From the NCBI GenBank assembly GCA_937890595.1, contig CALADM010000020.1, positions 26,231-90,230 on the forward strand: DNA of 64,000 nucleotides, written 5' to 3'. Position 1 is the first letter of the stretch. Each line of letters opens with the position of its first letter. This document shows positions 7,694 through 17,116 of this stretch, one piece after another. The stretch comes from CAJMNU01 sp905214855 (GTDB taxonomy: Bacteria > Bacillota > Clostridia > Lachnospirales > Lachnospiraceae). Position numbers and translations under genes: made by a program. Under the pieces are notes generated by a model. It was not told where the DNA came from and made no database searches. It was given only the letters and a program-made list of their open reading frames with translations.

Positions 7694-9826
7694 TCACATA
7701 CTCTTGCGCTCTTTGATCTCAGCCATCTTCGCATCATTGAGACGGGTATCTCCCTTTACTCTGGAATAACTGAGATATCCATTCATACGATCGATCTTTG
7801 TCAGGTTGCTGCTTCCGCACTTTGGACATACATCCATATCCAGCTCCTCATGTCCACAGTCATCACAGTAAGACAGGGATAAATTCACTCCCTCATAAAA
7901 TCCCATCTTCATCGCACGGCGTACCAGCGTTTTGATGGCTTCTTTATTGTAATCGATCGGATATTTGACATACTGGATCTTTCCACCATTGGAAAGTTCC
8001 CAGAAACGATACTCAAGATCCTGTTTTTGGATCGGGGTGATATCCTCTGTCACATGACAATGGAATCCATTGCTCACATATTCACGGTCAGAAACATTCT
8101 CTATAATTCCATACTTTTTACGGAACTGTTTTACCTGAAGACCACAGAGATTCTCTGCCGGCGTCGCATAAATTGCATACAGATTGCCGTCAGCTTCCTT
8201 GAATTCTTCCACCTTATCATTGATATGCTGCAGGACTTCCAAAGCAAACTGTCCATCTTCTACAAGGGATTTTCCATTGTAAAGTTCCTGAAGTTCATTG
8301 AATGCAGTAATTCCAAATGATGCTGTCGCTGTCTTTAAAAGAGGTTTGATCTTGTCATGAAGCCCCAAATGACCGCCGTAAAAGCCTCCCTCACAGTAGG
8401 CAAGAGGATTGGTGGATGCTCTCATCTCTCCCAAATATGCATACGTACGGATATGGATCTTACGGATCAATTCAAGATAATAATCCAAAACTTCATAAAA
8501 ATCTCTGCTCTCCTGTCTTGCCTTTGCAAGGATCATCGGCAGATGAAGGCTGACTACACCAATGTTAAATCTTCCCACAAAAACCGGTTCATCTTTCTCG
8601 TCTGCTGGTTTCATGCCGCCACGGACATACCATGGAGATAGAAATGCACGGCAGCCCATAGGAGAAATGATCTTTTTGTACTTTTTGTACATACTTGCAA
8701 TATAGCCTTCTCCTGTCAAAGACAGCCAGTCTGGATACATCGTCTTAGAAGAACATTCGATTCCTGCTTCAAATACGTCTTCCAGTTCTTTTCCCGGTCC
8801 GTGAAGATTCTCATCATACAAAAAGACGATCTTTGGGAACAAAACTGGTTTTTTATGTCCGTCTTTTCCCTGTCCTTTCTTTCTCACATTCAACATTGTG
8901 ATAGTTGCCATCTTTTCAAAACGGCTAGTTCCTGTTCCGGCAGTCATTGTGATAAATGGGTAATCGCCCCTGCTGGAAGAAACGGAGTTGAACTTGTACT
9001 CCCATCCTTGGAATCCCTGTTCCATCTCCCTTTCTACATCCTTCCATGCGATCTTTTCAGCCTTTTCTTTGTCAATTCCCAGTTCCTCATACTTCTGAAT
9101 GTATTTTGCATAAGATTTTTCTGCATATGGTGCAAGGATCGTCTCCACACTAGGAACAGTAAATCCACCATACTGCTGACTTGCTGCACTGAGCACAATA
9201 TCTCCGATCACATCAAATGCGACATCCAGTGTCTTTGGTTCATTATACCAGATATTTCCCATCTCAAATCCGCCTGTCAGGACATTCTTGACATCAAACA
9301 GACAGCAGTTCATGGTATCACGACGTGCAGACATGTCATGGATATACAAATATCCCTCTCTGCATGCCTGCAGCTCCTCAACGGTCATAAAGAACTTCTG
9401 ATACAAAGACTTATTTAACTCGTTAAAGATCAGACTGCGCTTTGTGGATACCAGCGCACTGTCTGTATTACTGTTCTCCTTATCTCCAATATACATGATA
9501 GACTGGCTCTTCTTGTAAACCTCATCCAACATCTGCACAAAGTCCTGCTTGTAATTGCGGTAATCACGGTAGCTCTTGGCAACCTGCGGATTTACCCTCT
9601 CTAAAGCTCCCTCTACGATATTGTGCATCTGAGCGATCCGAATCTCTTTCACTCCCAGTTCTTCTACTTTCTCTGTCACAAAATTACAGATAAAATTCAA
9701 TTCTGCCTGTGTAAAAGTGATCATGGCACGATCAGCTGATTTGTTTACTGCTACCACCACTTTCTGTACATGAAAGTCCTCTCTTGTACCATCTTTCTTT
9801 ATGATCTGAATCTCATTGTGATCCAT
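7694..9826 (-). CDS. nrdD: Anaerobic (class III) ribonucleoside-triphosphate reductase, unfused
   Basis: 710 residues, normal NrdD length. The N-terminal ATP-cone starts NEIQIIKKDGTREDF, then the radical barrel, the four-cysteine zinc site (CDDCGHEELDMDVCPKCG) and the glycyl-radical loop RMNGYLS with Gly683. Unlike the gene at 1204 there is no redox-domain tail. The two proteins are only distantly similar, so they are different NrdD subgroups rather than a recent duplication. Of two nearby ATGs the second (9826) is preferred because GGAGGG lies 9 nt before it, while it abuts the first. Preceded by paired NrdR-type boxes and a sigma-A promoter. Confidence 0.95.
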   Translation of the reverse strand: MDHNEIQIIKKDGTREDFHVQKVVVAVNKSADRAMITFTQAELNFICNFVTEKVEELGVKEIRIAQMHNIVEGALERVNPQVAKSYRDYRNYKQDFVQMLDEVYKKSQSIMYIGDKENSNTDSALVSTKRSLIFNELNKSLYQKFFMTVEELQACREGYLYIHDMSARRDTMNCCLFDVKNVLTGGFEMGNIWYNEPKTLDVAFDVIGDIVLSAASQQYGGFTVPSVETILAPYAEKSYAKYIQKYEELGIDKEKAEKIAWKDVEREMEQGFQGWEYKFNSVSSSRGDYPFITMTAGTGTSRFEKMATITMLNVRKKGQGKDGHKKPVLFPKIVFLYDENLHGPGKELEDVFEAGIECSSKTMYPDWLSLTGEGYIASMYKKYKKIISPMGCRAFLSPWYVRGGMKPADEKDEPVFVGRFNIGVVSLHLPMILAKARQESRDFYEVLDYYLELIRKIHIRTYAYLGEMRASTNPLAYCEGGFYGGHLGLHDKIKPLLKTATASFGITAFNELQELYNGKSLVEDGQFALEVLQHINDKVEEFKEADGNLYAIYATPAENLCGLQVKQFRKKYGIIENVSDREYVSNGFHCHVTEDITPIQKQDLEYRFWELSNGGKIQYVKYPIDYNKEAIKTLVRRAMKMGFYEGVNLSLSYCDDCGHEELDMDVCPKCGSSNLTKIDRMNGYLSYSRVKGDTRLNDAKMAEIKERKSM

Positions 9827-9841
9827 GTCTCCCATCCCTCC

Positions 9842-9888
9842 GCTATATATCTTGTGTTTTTCTATCTATATAAAACTATATTTTGTGT
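9842..9888 (-). promoter_or_regulatory. Pair of NrdR-type boxes upstream of unfused nrdD
   Basis: Box 1 at 9873-9888 reads ACACAAAATATAGTTT on the minus strand (14 of 16 to acaCwAtATaTwGtgt). Box 2 at 9842-9857 reads ACACAAGATATATAGC and matches only in its left half and core. Spacing is again exactly 31 bp. They lie between the predicted promoter and the start codon. Confidence 0.75.
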
Positions 9889-9901
9889 TTTTTAGGTCTT
9901 T

Positions 9902-9930
9902 ATCTTATCACGGTGCCTTATGGAAGTCAA
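9902..9930 (-). promoter_or_regulatory. Sigma-A-type promoter of unfused nrdD
   Basis: Minus strand TTGACT (9925-9930), 17-bp spacer, TAAGAT (9902-9907). The NrdR-type boxes lie just downstream of the expected start of transcription. Confidence 0.65.
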
Positions 9931-9956
9931 GGTTTTCTTTTGGCGTTTTCCCTGCC

Positions 9957-10595
9957 TTATTCCTCTTCTTCTAATTCCTCTTGTAACTCTTCTTCCACTT
10001 CTTCACGCATTTCCATTACCTGTTCTGGATAAATTTCCGGAAGTGAAGAAACAGAACCGATCCCAAAACGGCGCAAAAATTCTTCTGTTGTGGCAAACAA
10101 TGCCGGTCTTCCTGGTGCATCCATCCTTCCGGCTTCGTATACTAAGTTATATTCGATCAGACGGTTCACCGCATGATCTGATTTTACTCCTCGTATTTTT
10201 TCAATCTCCACCTTTGTAATAGGCTGGCGGTATGCAATGATCGCAAGTGTCTCCAATACAACATCGGATAAAACCTGTTTTTGCGGTTTGGATGCCACCC
10301 GTATCAGATACTCATAATACTCTCCTCTTGTACACATCTGATATCGCCCCTCCAGCTCTACGATCTGGATTCCCCGTGCTTCTTCCTGATATCTCTTTTT
10401 CAGACGCTGTACAGCACGTTCTGCGGTATCTTCATCCTGTCCCAGTGCTGCTGCCAAATGGCTGACCTCCACAGACTGTCCCATTGTAAAAAGAACTGCT
10501 TCCACAACATTTTCCTGCATTCTCTCATCTGTCACTGCCACTCTGCCTTTGCCCTGATCCATATCCATTCTATTATTCCATTCCTGTTCCTGCAT
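9957..10595 (-). CDS. scpB: Segregation and condensation protein B
   Basis: 212 residues. ScpB dimers bind ScpA and the SMC ATPase to form the bacterial condensin that organises the chromosome. It has two winged-helix domains: one from about residue 27 (ENVVEAVLFTMGQSVEVSHL) and one containing LETLAIIAYRQPITKVEIE and IRGVKSDHAVNRL, the family signature. The C-terminus is a highly acidic Glu-rich tail. The start overlaps the end of scpA by 23 bp, typical translational coupling; an ATG 27 bp further in is an alternative. Confidence 0.93.
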   Translation of the reverse strand: MQEQEWNNRMDMDQGKGRVAVTDERMQENVVEAVLFTMGQSVEVSHLAAALGQDEDTAERAVQRLKKRYQEEARGIQIVELEGRYQMCTRGEYYEYLIRVASKPQKQVLSDVVLETLAIIAYRQPITKVEIEKIRGVKSDHAVNRLIEYNLVYEAGRMDAPGRPALFATTEEFLRRFGIGSVSSLPEIYPEQVMEMREEVEEELQEELEEEE

Positions 10596-11388
10596 GAAGC
10601 TCTTTCACCCTTTCTAGGATTTCTTTTTCTTCTTTCTCTGAGCCAAGTGTCTCTATCTGCATATCCCCAAACAAACTATCCTGTGTCAGATGGATCCATC
10701 CCACCTTCATCAATTCTAAAATTGCCAGAAAGGTAACAACAACCTCAAAACGGTCTCTCTGCCCCATTAAAAATTCCCGAAAACTCCATTTTTTATGCTG
10801 TGATGCATAATAGATCAAATCATGCATCTTATCCTCCAGACTAACGGGTTCTTTCTGTATCGTACCAAACTTGCTGCGGATCGGATCCACCTTATCTTCT
10901 TTGCGCTTTAAAACAGACTGGAAAATCTTTTCCAGCCTATCCAGTGTCACTCCGTCCAATAGCCGATCTAAATCAACCGGAGCTTCATATTTTGCTACTT
11001 CTTTTGGGATCGTCGGCTTTTTAAAAAGAACTTTTTGAGCCTTTTCTTCCCTTTCTCCCAACTCTTCTGCCATATATTTATACATCTTATATTCCAAAAG
11101 ACGTGCGATCAGTTCTGCTCTTGGATCATCTTCCTCTTCCTCGTCTTCTCTTGCCTCTGCTGGCAGAAGCATTCTTGATTTGATATCCAAAAGTGTTGCC
11201 GCCATCACCAAAAACTCACTGACCAGATTCAAATCCTGTTTCTCCATCCTGCTGACATACTCCAGATACTGGTCTGTGATCTCCACAATAGGAATATCAT
11301 AAATACTTACTTTATTTTTTTCGATCAAATGGAGAAGAAGATCCAAAGGACCTTCAAACTTCTCCAATTTATAGGAAATTTCTGCCAT
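10573..11388 (-). CDS. scpA: Segregation and condensation protein A
   Basis: 271 residues. The kleisin subunit bridging SMC heads in the condensin complex. The start MAEISYKLEKFEGPLDLLL is the canonical ScpA N-terminus, and RYxx-type helical segments follow (LVMAATLLDIKSRMLLP). The frame stays open upstream to a GTG at 11436 that abuts the metallophosphatase stop, but the family N-terminus favours 11388 although its ribosome site (AAAGG, about 13 nt away) is weak. Part of the minus-strand operon DUF6062 gene, metallophosphoesterase, scpA, scpB. Confidence 0.92.
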   Translation of the reverse strand: MAEISYKLEKFEGPLDLLLHLIEKNKVSIYDIPIVEITDQYLEYVSRMEKQDLNLVSEFLVMAATLLDIKSRMLLPAEAREDEEEEDDPRAELIARLLEYKMYKYMAEELGEREEKAQKVLFKKPTIPKEVAKYEAPVDLDRLLDGVTLDRLEKIFQSVLKRKEDKVDPIRSKFGTIQKEPVSLEDKMHDLIYYASQHKKWSFREFLMGQRDRFEVVVTFLAILELMKVGWIHLTQDSLFGDMQIETLGSEKEEKEILERVKELHAGTGME

Positions 11389-11436
11389 CGTTCTGTTACT
11401 GCCTTTCTTTTCAGCATCTGCTGCTTCTAACACCAC

Positions 11437-12351
11437 TCAATCCATCTGCTGTGGCAGCAGATCGATCACCACAAGCTGTGGTTTGTTTCCAATCCGGATA
11501 TTGATGGAATGTGTTCCCAGTCCACGCCCTACCAGAAGATATTTGCCGTTTTTTTGAAAAAAGCCGGCACATTTAGGATGAAAGAATTGAAACTGTGGTG
11601 TCATCACCCCTCCAAGAAGAGGAAGGCGTATCGTTCCTCCATGAAAATGTCCTGAAAGAGTCAGGTCAGCCCCCCATTCTCTACATGCTCTAAAAAACAG
11701 CGGAGAATGCAAAAGAAGGATCTGAAATGCTTTTGGATCTGGTTTCCCCAATTTTTTCTCCAAATAATCTCCTCTCATGCGTGCAGGAATCCCATCCCGA
11801 TAAAACTGTTCTTCCAGTTCCACAGAAGACACCATAAGCCAGTCTGTAAGCGGTAATGTTCCATTTTCAATCTGACGTATCCCCAAATTTTTCAGTTTTT
11901 CTTTATAATATACATAAGAATCCCCATACTGATCCGGCTCTTTTTTCATTCTTGTCTCATGATTCCCGTTTGCACATACCACAGGATACGTTTGAGCAAG
12001 CACTCGAAAAAGTGCCAGAGGGACTCTGGTATCTACCTTTTTATTTTTAACCACCATCGCATCTCCACCAGACAGAATAAAATCAGGCTGTATTCTGTCA
12101 ATTTCCTGCAGCAAAGGTTCGTTTTCATTTCCAAACACCTGATCGTGCAGATCTGTCAAAAATACCAGCCTGGTCTTCTTCTGGATTTTGGGGCTTTGGA
12201 TGGTAAAACATTCTGTCACAAAGTGTTTTCTTTCGTAATTGGAGCGACAAAGTCCTCCGATCGCTGCTGCAGATGCCGTAAACGCCCCCACAGCAGCCCA
12301 TGTCCCAATTCCCATACCATTCCTCTCGGTCAAAAATTCTTTTTCTATCAC
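11437..12351 (-). CDS. Membrane-anchored metallophosphoesterase
   Basis: 304 residues. Calcineurin-like phosphoesterase with all two-metal motifs: DLHD, GGD, GNHE, a lone His in LLHSP and GHFHGG. Residues about 14-35 form one N-terminal membrane segment, so the catalytic domain probably faces outward, as in the YkuE/YaeI group thought to act on lipid A-like or other phospholipid pyrophosphate substrates; here the substrate is unknown. The ATG overlaps the stop of the upstream DUF6062 gene (ATGA type, 4 bp) and the stop abuts scpA, so it is in the condensin operon. Confidence 0.88.
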   Translation of the reverse strand: MIEKEFLTERNGMGIGTWAAVGAFTASAAAIGGLCRSNYERKHFVTECFTIQSPKIQKKTRLVFLTDLHDQVFGNENEPLLQEIDRIQPDFILSGGDAMVVKNKKVDTRVPLALFRVLAQTYPVVCANGNHETRMKKEPDQYGDSYVYYKEKLKNLGIRQIENGTLPLTDWLMVSSVELEEQFYRDGIPARMRGDYLEKKLGKPDPKAFQILLLHSPLFFRACREWGADLTLSGHFHGGTIRLPLLGGVMTPQFQFFHPKCAGFFQKNGKYLLVGRGLGTHSINIRIGNKPQLVVIDLLPQQMD

Positions 12352-13103
12352 TCTTTCCTGAAAACAGGATCTGCCGGATAACCACCTACAATCTTTTGCA
12401 TGGTACGTGGTACTGCATCTTTGGAGTTCTTCCAGTCTGCATCTGCATTCCTATAATCATACTTTTCAATAAACCAGTCAATATCTTCCTGAATACGGTC
12501 CAGATTCTCTGACATCTTTTGGTAAAGCAGCAAAACAATCTTTTCCTTCTCTGCGCCATCCAGTTTTTGTTCACATTTCTCCAAAACCTGTGCAAAATGA
12601 TGCATACACATTCCTTTTGACTGTTCTATTTTTTTCAGGAATTCCCCGTCCTGTTTTACCATATAGATAAAAGTATCAAGATATCTCTGATATGTCATAT
12701 CCATTCTCTGGCAAATATAGCAATGACTTTCCTGTTCTTTGATAAAACGGATCGGTTCAGGAAGTTTTCCCTCCTCTGTTTTTTTCCATTTGGATAAAAA
12801 ACTCTTTTTTTCAGGAGAATATTCTTTCATCCTCTCTTTCAGATTCTGATTCAGATACTTCATACGGGTCTTTAAAATCCACGCATTTCCCAAATAATTT
12901 CCATAATCATACATTTTTTTGGTATGTACTCTGCAAAATCCAATCTGATCTGTCTGTTCTCTTATGTCGCTTTCCATATAGGAAGATCCAAGTACAAAGG
13001 AAATCGTATCCTGTTCCAATTTTCTTTCCAAATAACAGAATGGACACTCATCTCCTGCTTTCCATGCATCGTTTACATCAATGGTATATAGTTTTTCTTT
13101 CAT
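12348..13103 (-). CDS. DUF6062-family cysteine-rich protein
   Basis: 251 residues from the chosen ATG (GGAAGG lies 9 nt before it; the frame opens 9 codons earlier). No known function. It contains two similar metal-site patterns: CPFC early, completed by CRVH, and CYIC in the middle, completed by CMHH. This Cx2C...Cx2H pair repeated twice looks like two zinc-binding halves from an internal duplication. The rest is charged and helical. It is the first gene of the operon with the metallophosphoesterase and scpAB. Family name is from recollection of similar Lachnospiraceae proteins. Confidence 0.7.
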   Translation of the reverse strand: MKEKLYTIDVNDAWKAGDECPFCYLERKLEQDTISFVLGSSYMESDIREQTDQIGFCRVHTKKMYDYGNYLGNAWILKTRMKYLNQNLKERMKEYSPEKKSFLSKWKKTEEGKLPEPIRFIKEQESHCYICQRMDMTYQRYLDTFIYMVKQDGEFLKKIEQSKGMCMHHFAQVLEKCEQKLDGAEKEKIVLLLYQKMSENLDRIQEDIDWFIEKYDYRNADADWKNSKDAVPRTMQKIVGGYPADPVFRKE

Positions 13104-13193
13104 GTTTCGTTCCTTCCGCCCCACAAACACTCTTTTATGGTTCTCTTTTTTCTTCCCTTATCCTACAACGCAAAGAAAGTCCCTGTCAAGACA

Positions 13194-14858
13194 TCATGAC
13201 TGCTGCCAGATACCAAATTGATCTACTTTATATCCATCCGGAGTTACGCCATTGGTAAACAGTTTTCCATCTTCTGTCAGATAATACCACTGTCCATTCG
13301 TCTGTACCCAACATTTCTTTTTCATGATACCACTTTGTCCAAAATAATACCATGATTCTTTGTTGACATTTTTCCATCCAGTCGCCATATATCCGTCTGT
13401 ATCAAACAAATATATGTTATCATCAATGTTCATCCAGATGTTTTTTACAAAATTTCCTGTCTCATTTACAAAGTACCAGCCATACTCGTTCTTTTTCCAT
13501 TCACCCTGATGTATTTCCCCACTTTGTTCTTTTTTCTGGAATGCCTGATCGAATCCGTAGTCCAACATCGCCTTGGTATCCTGATAATGGGTCTGTTTGC
13601 TCTTTAAAACAACTGCGACCAAACGTGTTCCTTCTCTCTCCACACACGTTACAAGTGTATTGCCTGCCTTGGAAGTATATCCTGTCTTTCCTCCAATCAC
13701 TCCCTCATAATAACGGGAATCATTTTTAAAGAACATCTTATGCCCCAGTGTGATCGTTCTCTCTGTAGTGACCTTTTTCAAAGCTGGGATCTTATATGTC
13801 AGCGTACTGTTGATCTTACAAAGCTCACTGTTTTTAAATGCCTCTGCTGCGATCAATGCCATATCATGCGGAGTTGTATAATGATTGGTATCATTTAACC
13901 CATGTGGATTGACAAAATTGGTATTACGGCATCCGATGGCTTTCGCCCTGTCATTCATCATTTTGGCAAAATCTGCCTCGGATCCGGCTACATGTTCTGC
14001 TAACCCCGCTGCCACATCATTTGCTGACTTTAATAATAAAGCATATAAACTGTCTCGCACTGTCAGCTGATCTCCCTCTGTGAGTCCAAGCTTTACTGCT
14101 CCAGATTCCAGATGACCCACAGCAGAAGAATGATAGGTCACAACATCATCCAATTTACAGTTTTCTAAAACCAAAAGCGCTGTCATCAACTTCGTGATGC
14201 TTGCAGGATAAAAATGGTTTCCTGCATTCTTTTCAAACAGTGTCTCACCGGTTGTCGCATTATACAGATAAGCACCCTCAGACTGAACAGTGGGTTTGGA
14301 AAGACTTTGGCTGTTTCCCTTATAATCTTTTGTCACATATAAAAGTGCCTTCTCTGGAGTAGATCCATCCCTTACGGTCTGCTGAGGGGAAGTATTTCCT
14401 GTATTTTCTGGAGTTTGTGGGGATGTTGTAGAACTGCTGCCTGATCCCGGTCCCTGAGAAGGCGATGCCCCTGTGCTTCCTGTTCCTGGATTCTGTGCAT
14501 TTCCCATACTTCCTGCATTGCTCTGATTTCCAGGCTTCCCTGCCCCCGGAACCTGCTCTGCATTGGAATTCCCTGAATTGCCATTTGTCGTATTTCCTCC
14601 CGGCACATTAGAATTTGTCTGACTGCCGTTAGGAGACTGTGTATGACTCTGATTTGTTCCCCCCATCTGTGTTCCCTCTGTTCCAGCCATAGGAAGCCCA
14701 TTGGTACTATTCATCTGATTGTTATTACTTCCTGTATTTCCAGCATTTTGACCAGAAGGTCCTTCTAAAGAAATCTGTGTGTCAGCGTATACATACAGTG
14801 GCTGTGAAACCAACAGCGCAGCCGCAATCATACAGGTTAAAACTCTTGTTTTTCTCAT
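13194..14858 (-). CDS. D-alanyl-D-alanine carboxypeptidase with cell-wall-binding repeats
   Basis: 554 residues. A secreted penicillin-binding protein that trims the terminal D-Ala of peptidoglycan stem peptides. Signal peptide about 1-26 (ends YVYA), then a low-complexity Asn/Gly/Ser/Gln linker (about 30-165), then the peptidase S11 domain: SITK (Ser220, Lys223), SAN (277-279), KTG (390-392). The C-terminal about 100 residues carry four or five aromatic choline-binding-type repeats (GEWKKNEYGWYFV, GWKNVNKESWYYFG, CWVQTNGQWYYLTEDGK) that tether the enzyme to wall polymer. The long linker before rather than after the catalytic domain is unusual. Ribosome site is weak. Monocistronic. Confidence 0.92.
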   Translation of the reverse strand: MRKTRVLTCMIAAALLVSQPLYVYADTQISLEGPSGQNAGNTGSNNNQMNSTNGLPMAGTEGTQMGGTNQSHTQSPNGSQTNSNVPGGNTTNGNSGNSNAEQVPGAGKPGNQSNAGSMGNAQNPGTGSTGASPSQGPGSGSSSTTSPQTPENTGNTSPQQTVRDGSTPEKALLYVTKDYKGNSQSLSKPTVQSEGAYLYNATTGETLFEKNAGNHFYPASITKLMTALLVLENCKLDDVVTYHSSAVGHLESGAVKLGLTEGDQLTVRDSLYALLLKSANDVAAGLAEHVAGSEADFAKMMNDRAKAIGCRNTNFVNPHGLNDTNHYTTPHDMALIAAEAFKNSELCKINSTLTYKIPALKKVTTERTITLGHKMFFKNDSRYYEGVIGGKTGYTSKAGNTLVTCVEREGTRLVAVVLKSKQTHYQDTKAMLDYGFDQAFQKKEQSGEIHQGEWKKNEYGWYFVNETGNFVKNIWMNIDDNIYLFDTDGYMATGWKNVNKESWYYFGQSGIMKKKCWVQTNGQWYYLTEDGKLFTNGVTPDGYKVDQFGIWQQS

Positions 14859-15072
14859 TCTATCAAACTGCCACAGTCTTCTGCCTTTCCAACAAAAAAC
14901 TGTGACATTTCCCCTTTCTTATGTGTTATATTATTCTCTCTTTCTCGTTCTTTCGTTCATCATACTGTATCACATCATCTTAAAACTGCAAAAACGCAGA
15001 CATTTGTAAAGCTCATTATACCATATTTTTGTATGCTGAAAAGTGACAATTTCCTTAATAATACAATTTATC
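14859..15072. other. Intergenic region, no gene seen
   Basis: Together with the terminator and leader to 15180 this is a 322-bp gap. It contains the upstream region of the carboxypeptidase gene (AT-rich, with no clear promoter that I would commit to) and the alcohol dehydrogenase terminator. No RNA gene or ORF is evident. Confidence 0.5.
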
Positions 15073-15111
15073 AAAAAGCAGCCCCTGACCGCCATAGCGA
15101 CCAAGGGCTGC
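15073..15111 (-). terminator. Intrinsic terminator of the alcohol dehydrogenase gene
   Basis: GCAGCCC/GGGCTGC arms with an inner GCGACC-type stem, followed on the minus strand by TTTTTG, about 70 nt after the stop codon. Confidence 0.8.
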
Positions 15112-15180
15112 AAATATTCTTTTATTTAACCTGTTAATATATTGTTCTAAACAATATCCACACTTTACACACTTTGTAGA

Positions 15181-16329
15181 TTACATCAGGGATTTGTACA
15201 ATGCAATGATGTCTTCCAGTGTCGGATCTTTCGGGTTTCCTGGTGTGCAGGCATCTTTGATTGCAGATTCTGCTAAGAATGTAACATCCTCTTCTTTTAC
15301 AATCTCTTTCAGATCAGCCGGAATACCTACATCCTGAGACAGTTTCTTTACTGCATCTACAGCTGCCTTGCGGTATTCTTCCTGAGTCATGTTTTCTGTT
15401 CCTTCTACACCCATTGCCTTTGCGATCGCACGGTACTTCTCACCTGTTGCATCTGCATTATATTCCATGATAGTTGGAAGCAGGATTGCATTTGCAACAC
15501 CATGTGGTGTATCATATACAGCTCCTAAGGCATGTGCCATAGAATGTACGATTCCAAGACCTACATTAGAGAATCCCATACCAGCTACATACTGAGCCAG
15601 TGCCATTCCCTCACGACCTTCATTGGTATTTGCAACAGCACCTCTTAAATGTTTTGCGATCATCTCAATTGCTGTGATATGGAACATGTCTGTCATCTCC
15701 CATGCTCCCTTGGTAATATAACCTTCGATCGCATGAGTCAGAGCATCCATACCAGTAGCTGCTGTCAGACCTTTTGGCATAGAAGCCATCATCTCAGGAT
15801 CAACCACTGCGATAACCGGAATATCATGTGTATCTACACATACAAATTTACGTTTCTTTTCTACATCAGTGATTACATAGTTGATGGTAACTTCTGCGGC
15901 TGTACCTGCTGTTGTAGGAACTGCGATGATCGGAACACATGGTTTCTTTGTAGGAGCAACGCCCTCAAGACTTCTCACATCAGCAAATTCTGGATTATTG
16001 ATAATGATACCTACTGCTTTTGCAGTATCCATAGAAGAACCACCACCGATTGCGATGATGTAATCTGCTCCTGCATTCTTATATGCCTCTACACCAGTCT
16101 GTACATTCTCAATTGTTGGGTTTGGTTTGATATTAGAATATAATTCATAAGCCAGACCTGCATCATCCAAAAGTTTTGTCACTTTTCCTGTCACACCAAA
16201 TTTTACCAGATCTGGGTCAGAACATACAAATGCCTTCTGAAAACCTCTTCTCTGTGCCTCTTCTACGATAGCGGAGATTGCTCCGGCTCCATGATATGAT
16301 GTTTCATTTAATACAATTCTGTTTGCCAT
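15181..16329 (-). CDS. fucO: Iron-containing alcohol dehydrogenase, lactaldehyde reductase-like
   Basis: 382 residues, the FucO length. Group III Fe-dependent dehydrogenase reducing aldehydes such as lactaldehyde with NADH. Rossmann-type GGGSSMDTAKA binds the cofactor; iron ligands are in GMDALTHAIEGY and HSMAHALGAVYDTPHG. The start MANRIVLNETSYHG is fixed by AAAGGAG just upstream and matches the family; a longer in-frame extension is not used. No fucose or rhamnose genes are adjacent, so the physiological aldehyde (1,2-propanediol route or general ethanol formation) is uncertain. Confidence 0.9.
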   Translation of the reverse strand: MANRIVLNETSYHGAGAISAIVEEAQRRGFQKAFVCSDPDLVKFGVTGKVTKLLDDAGLAYELYSNIKPNPTIENVQTGVEAYKNAGADYIIAIGGGSSMDTAKAVGIIINNPEFADVRSLEGVAPTKKPCVPIIAVPTTAGTAAEVTINYVITDVEKKRKFVCVDTHDIPVIAVVDPEMMASMPKGLTAATGMDALTHAIEGYITKGAWEMTDMFHITAIEMIAKHLRGAVANTNEGREGMALAQYVAGMGFSNVGLGIVHSMAHALGAVYDTPHGVANAILLPTIMEYNADATGEKYRAIAKAMGVEGTENMTQEEYRKAAVDAVKKLSQDVGIPADLKEIVKEEDVTFLAESAIKDACTPGNPKDPTLEDIIALYKSLM

Positions 16330-16432
16330 TCTCTTTTCTCCTTTACTGTTATGCTTTATACTCCACTTGCCTGATATGATACACAACTTTTTTGTTCCTG
16401 TTGAGTTCGTGAAATACTTATCAAACATGTTC

Positions 16433-16438
16433 ATTATA
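16433..16438 (-). promoter_or_regulatory. Extended -10 promoter for the alcohol dehydrogenase
   Basis: TATAAT preceded by TGG on the minus strand, in an AT-rich 181-bp gap. The -35 position is poor (TATATT), typical of an extended -10 promoter. Confidence 0.5.
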
Positions 16439-16510
16439 CCATAGTTCCTTATAAAAATATAGTAAAATCTTGCTTTTTTACCCCGTATTTTATCTTTTTT
16501 TGCTATATTT

Positions 16511-16978
16511 TTAAATTGTCTTGCTATATTTTTGCAGCATTTCTTCTGCTTCACTCTCCCCATAAACCTGAATTCCCATATTTCGCAGTTTCTCCGCTGT
16601 CACACCCTCTCCCACAATAGTAGTGTGCGAAAAACTCCCATCATAAATTTCCCTACTCCCACAGGATGGACTTCTCTCTTTCAGGATCGCTGCCTGACAG
16701 TGATACAGTTTCGCCAGCCGAAGAGCCTCTTCTGCTCCTCTCTCATATTCTTTTGTCACATCTCTCCCGTCTGCTGTCACAACACACACATCTGCATCCT
16801 CTGACCCACTCTTTCTCTCCGCCGGAACTCTTGGCGTCGGCAGTCCTCCCAGTTGTTCCGGACATACTGGTATAAAATGGATATCAGGATAGCGCTCCAG
16901 CCATCCATAATTTTTTCCTTCTTTGCCATCGTATCGACATGCCACACCTAAAAGACACGCACTGACTAATATGTTCAT
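16511..16978 (-). CDS. DUF523 family protein
   Basis: 155 residues. The family signature MNILVSACLLGVACRYDG is at the N-terminus, with PVCPEQLGGLPTPR and KERSPSCG further on; the conserved cysteines (8, 14, the one in VCPE and the one in PSCG) suggest a metal or Fe-S site. The function is not established. It is co-directional with the alcohol dehydrogenase gene, 181 bp upstream of it. Confidence 0.85.
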   Translation of the reverse strand: MNILVSACLLGVACRYDGKEGKNYGWLERYPDIHFIPVCPEQLGGLPTPRVPAERKSGSEDADVCVVTADGRDVTKEYERGAEEALRLAKLYHCQAAILKERSPSCGSREIYDGSFSHTTIVGEGVTAEKLRNMGIQVYGESEAEEMLQKYSKTI

Positions 16979-17037
16979 ATTCCCTTTCCTATCCTTTCCT
17001 TTGTATTTCTATCACATGATACCAGAATCACCTGAAC

Positions 17038-17084
17038 TAAAAAACACACGCCATATTGCAACCATCGCATATATGACGTGTGTT
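17038..17084 (-). terminator. Intrinsic terminator after the DUF378 gene
   Basis: 14-bp arms (17043-17056 and 17071-17084, one G-T pair) around a 14-nt loop, then TTTTTTAG on the minus strand. Confidence 0.85.
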
Positions 17085-17116
17085 GGGGCAGGTATACCAT
17101 TACAAAACTGAGAGAA

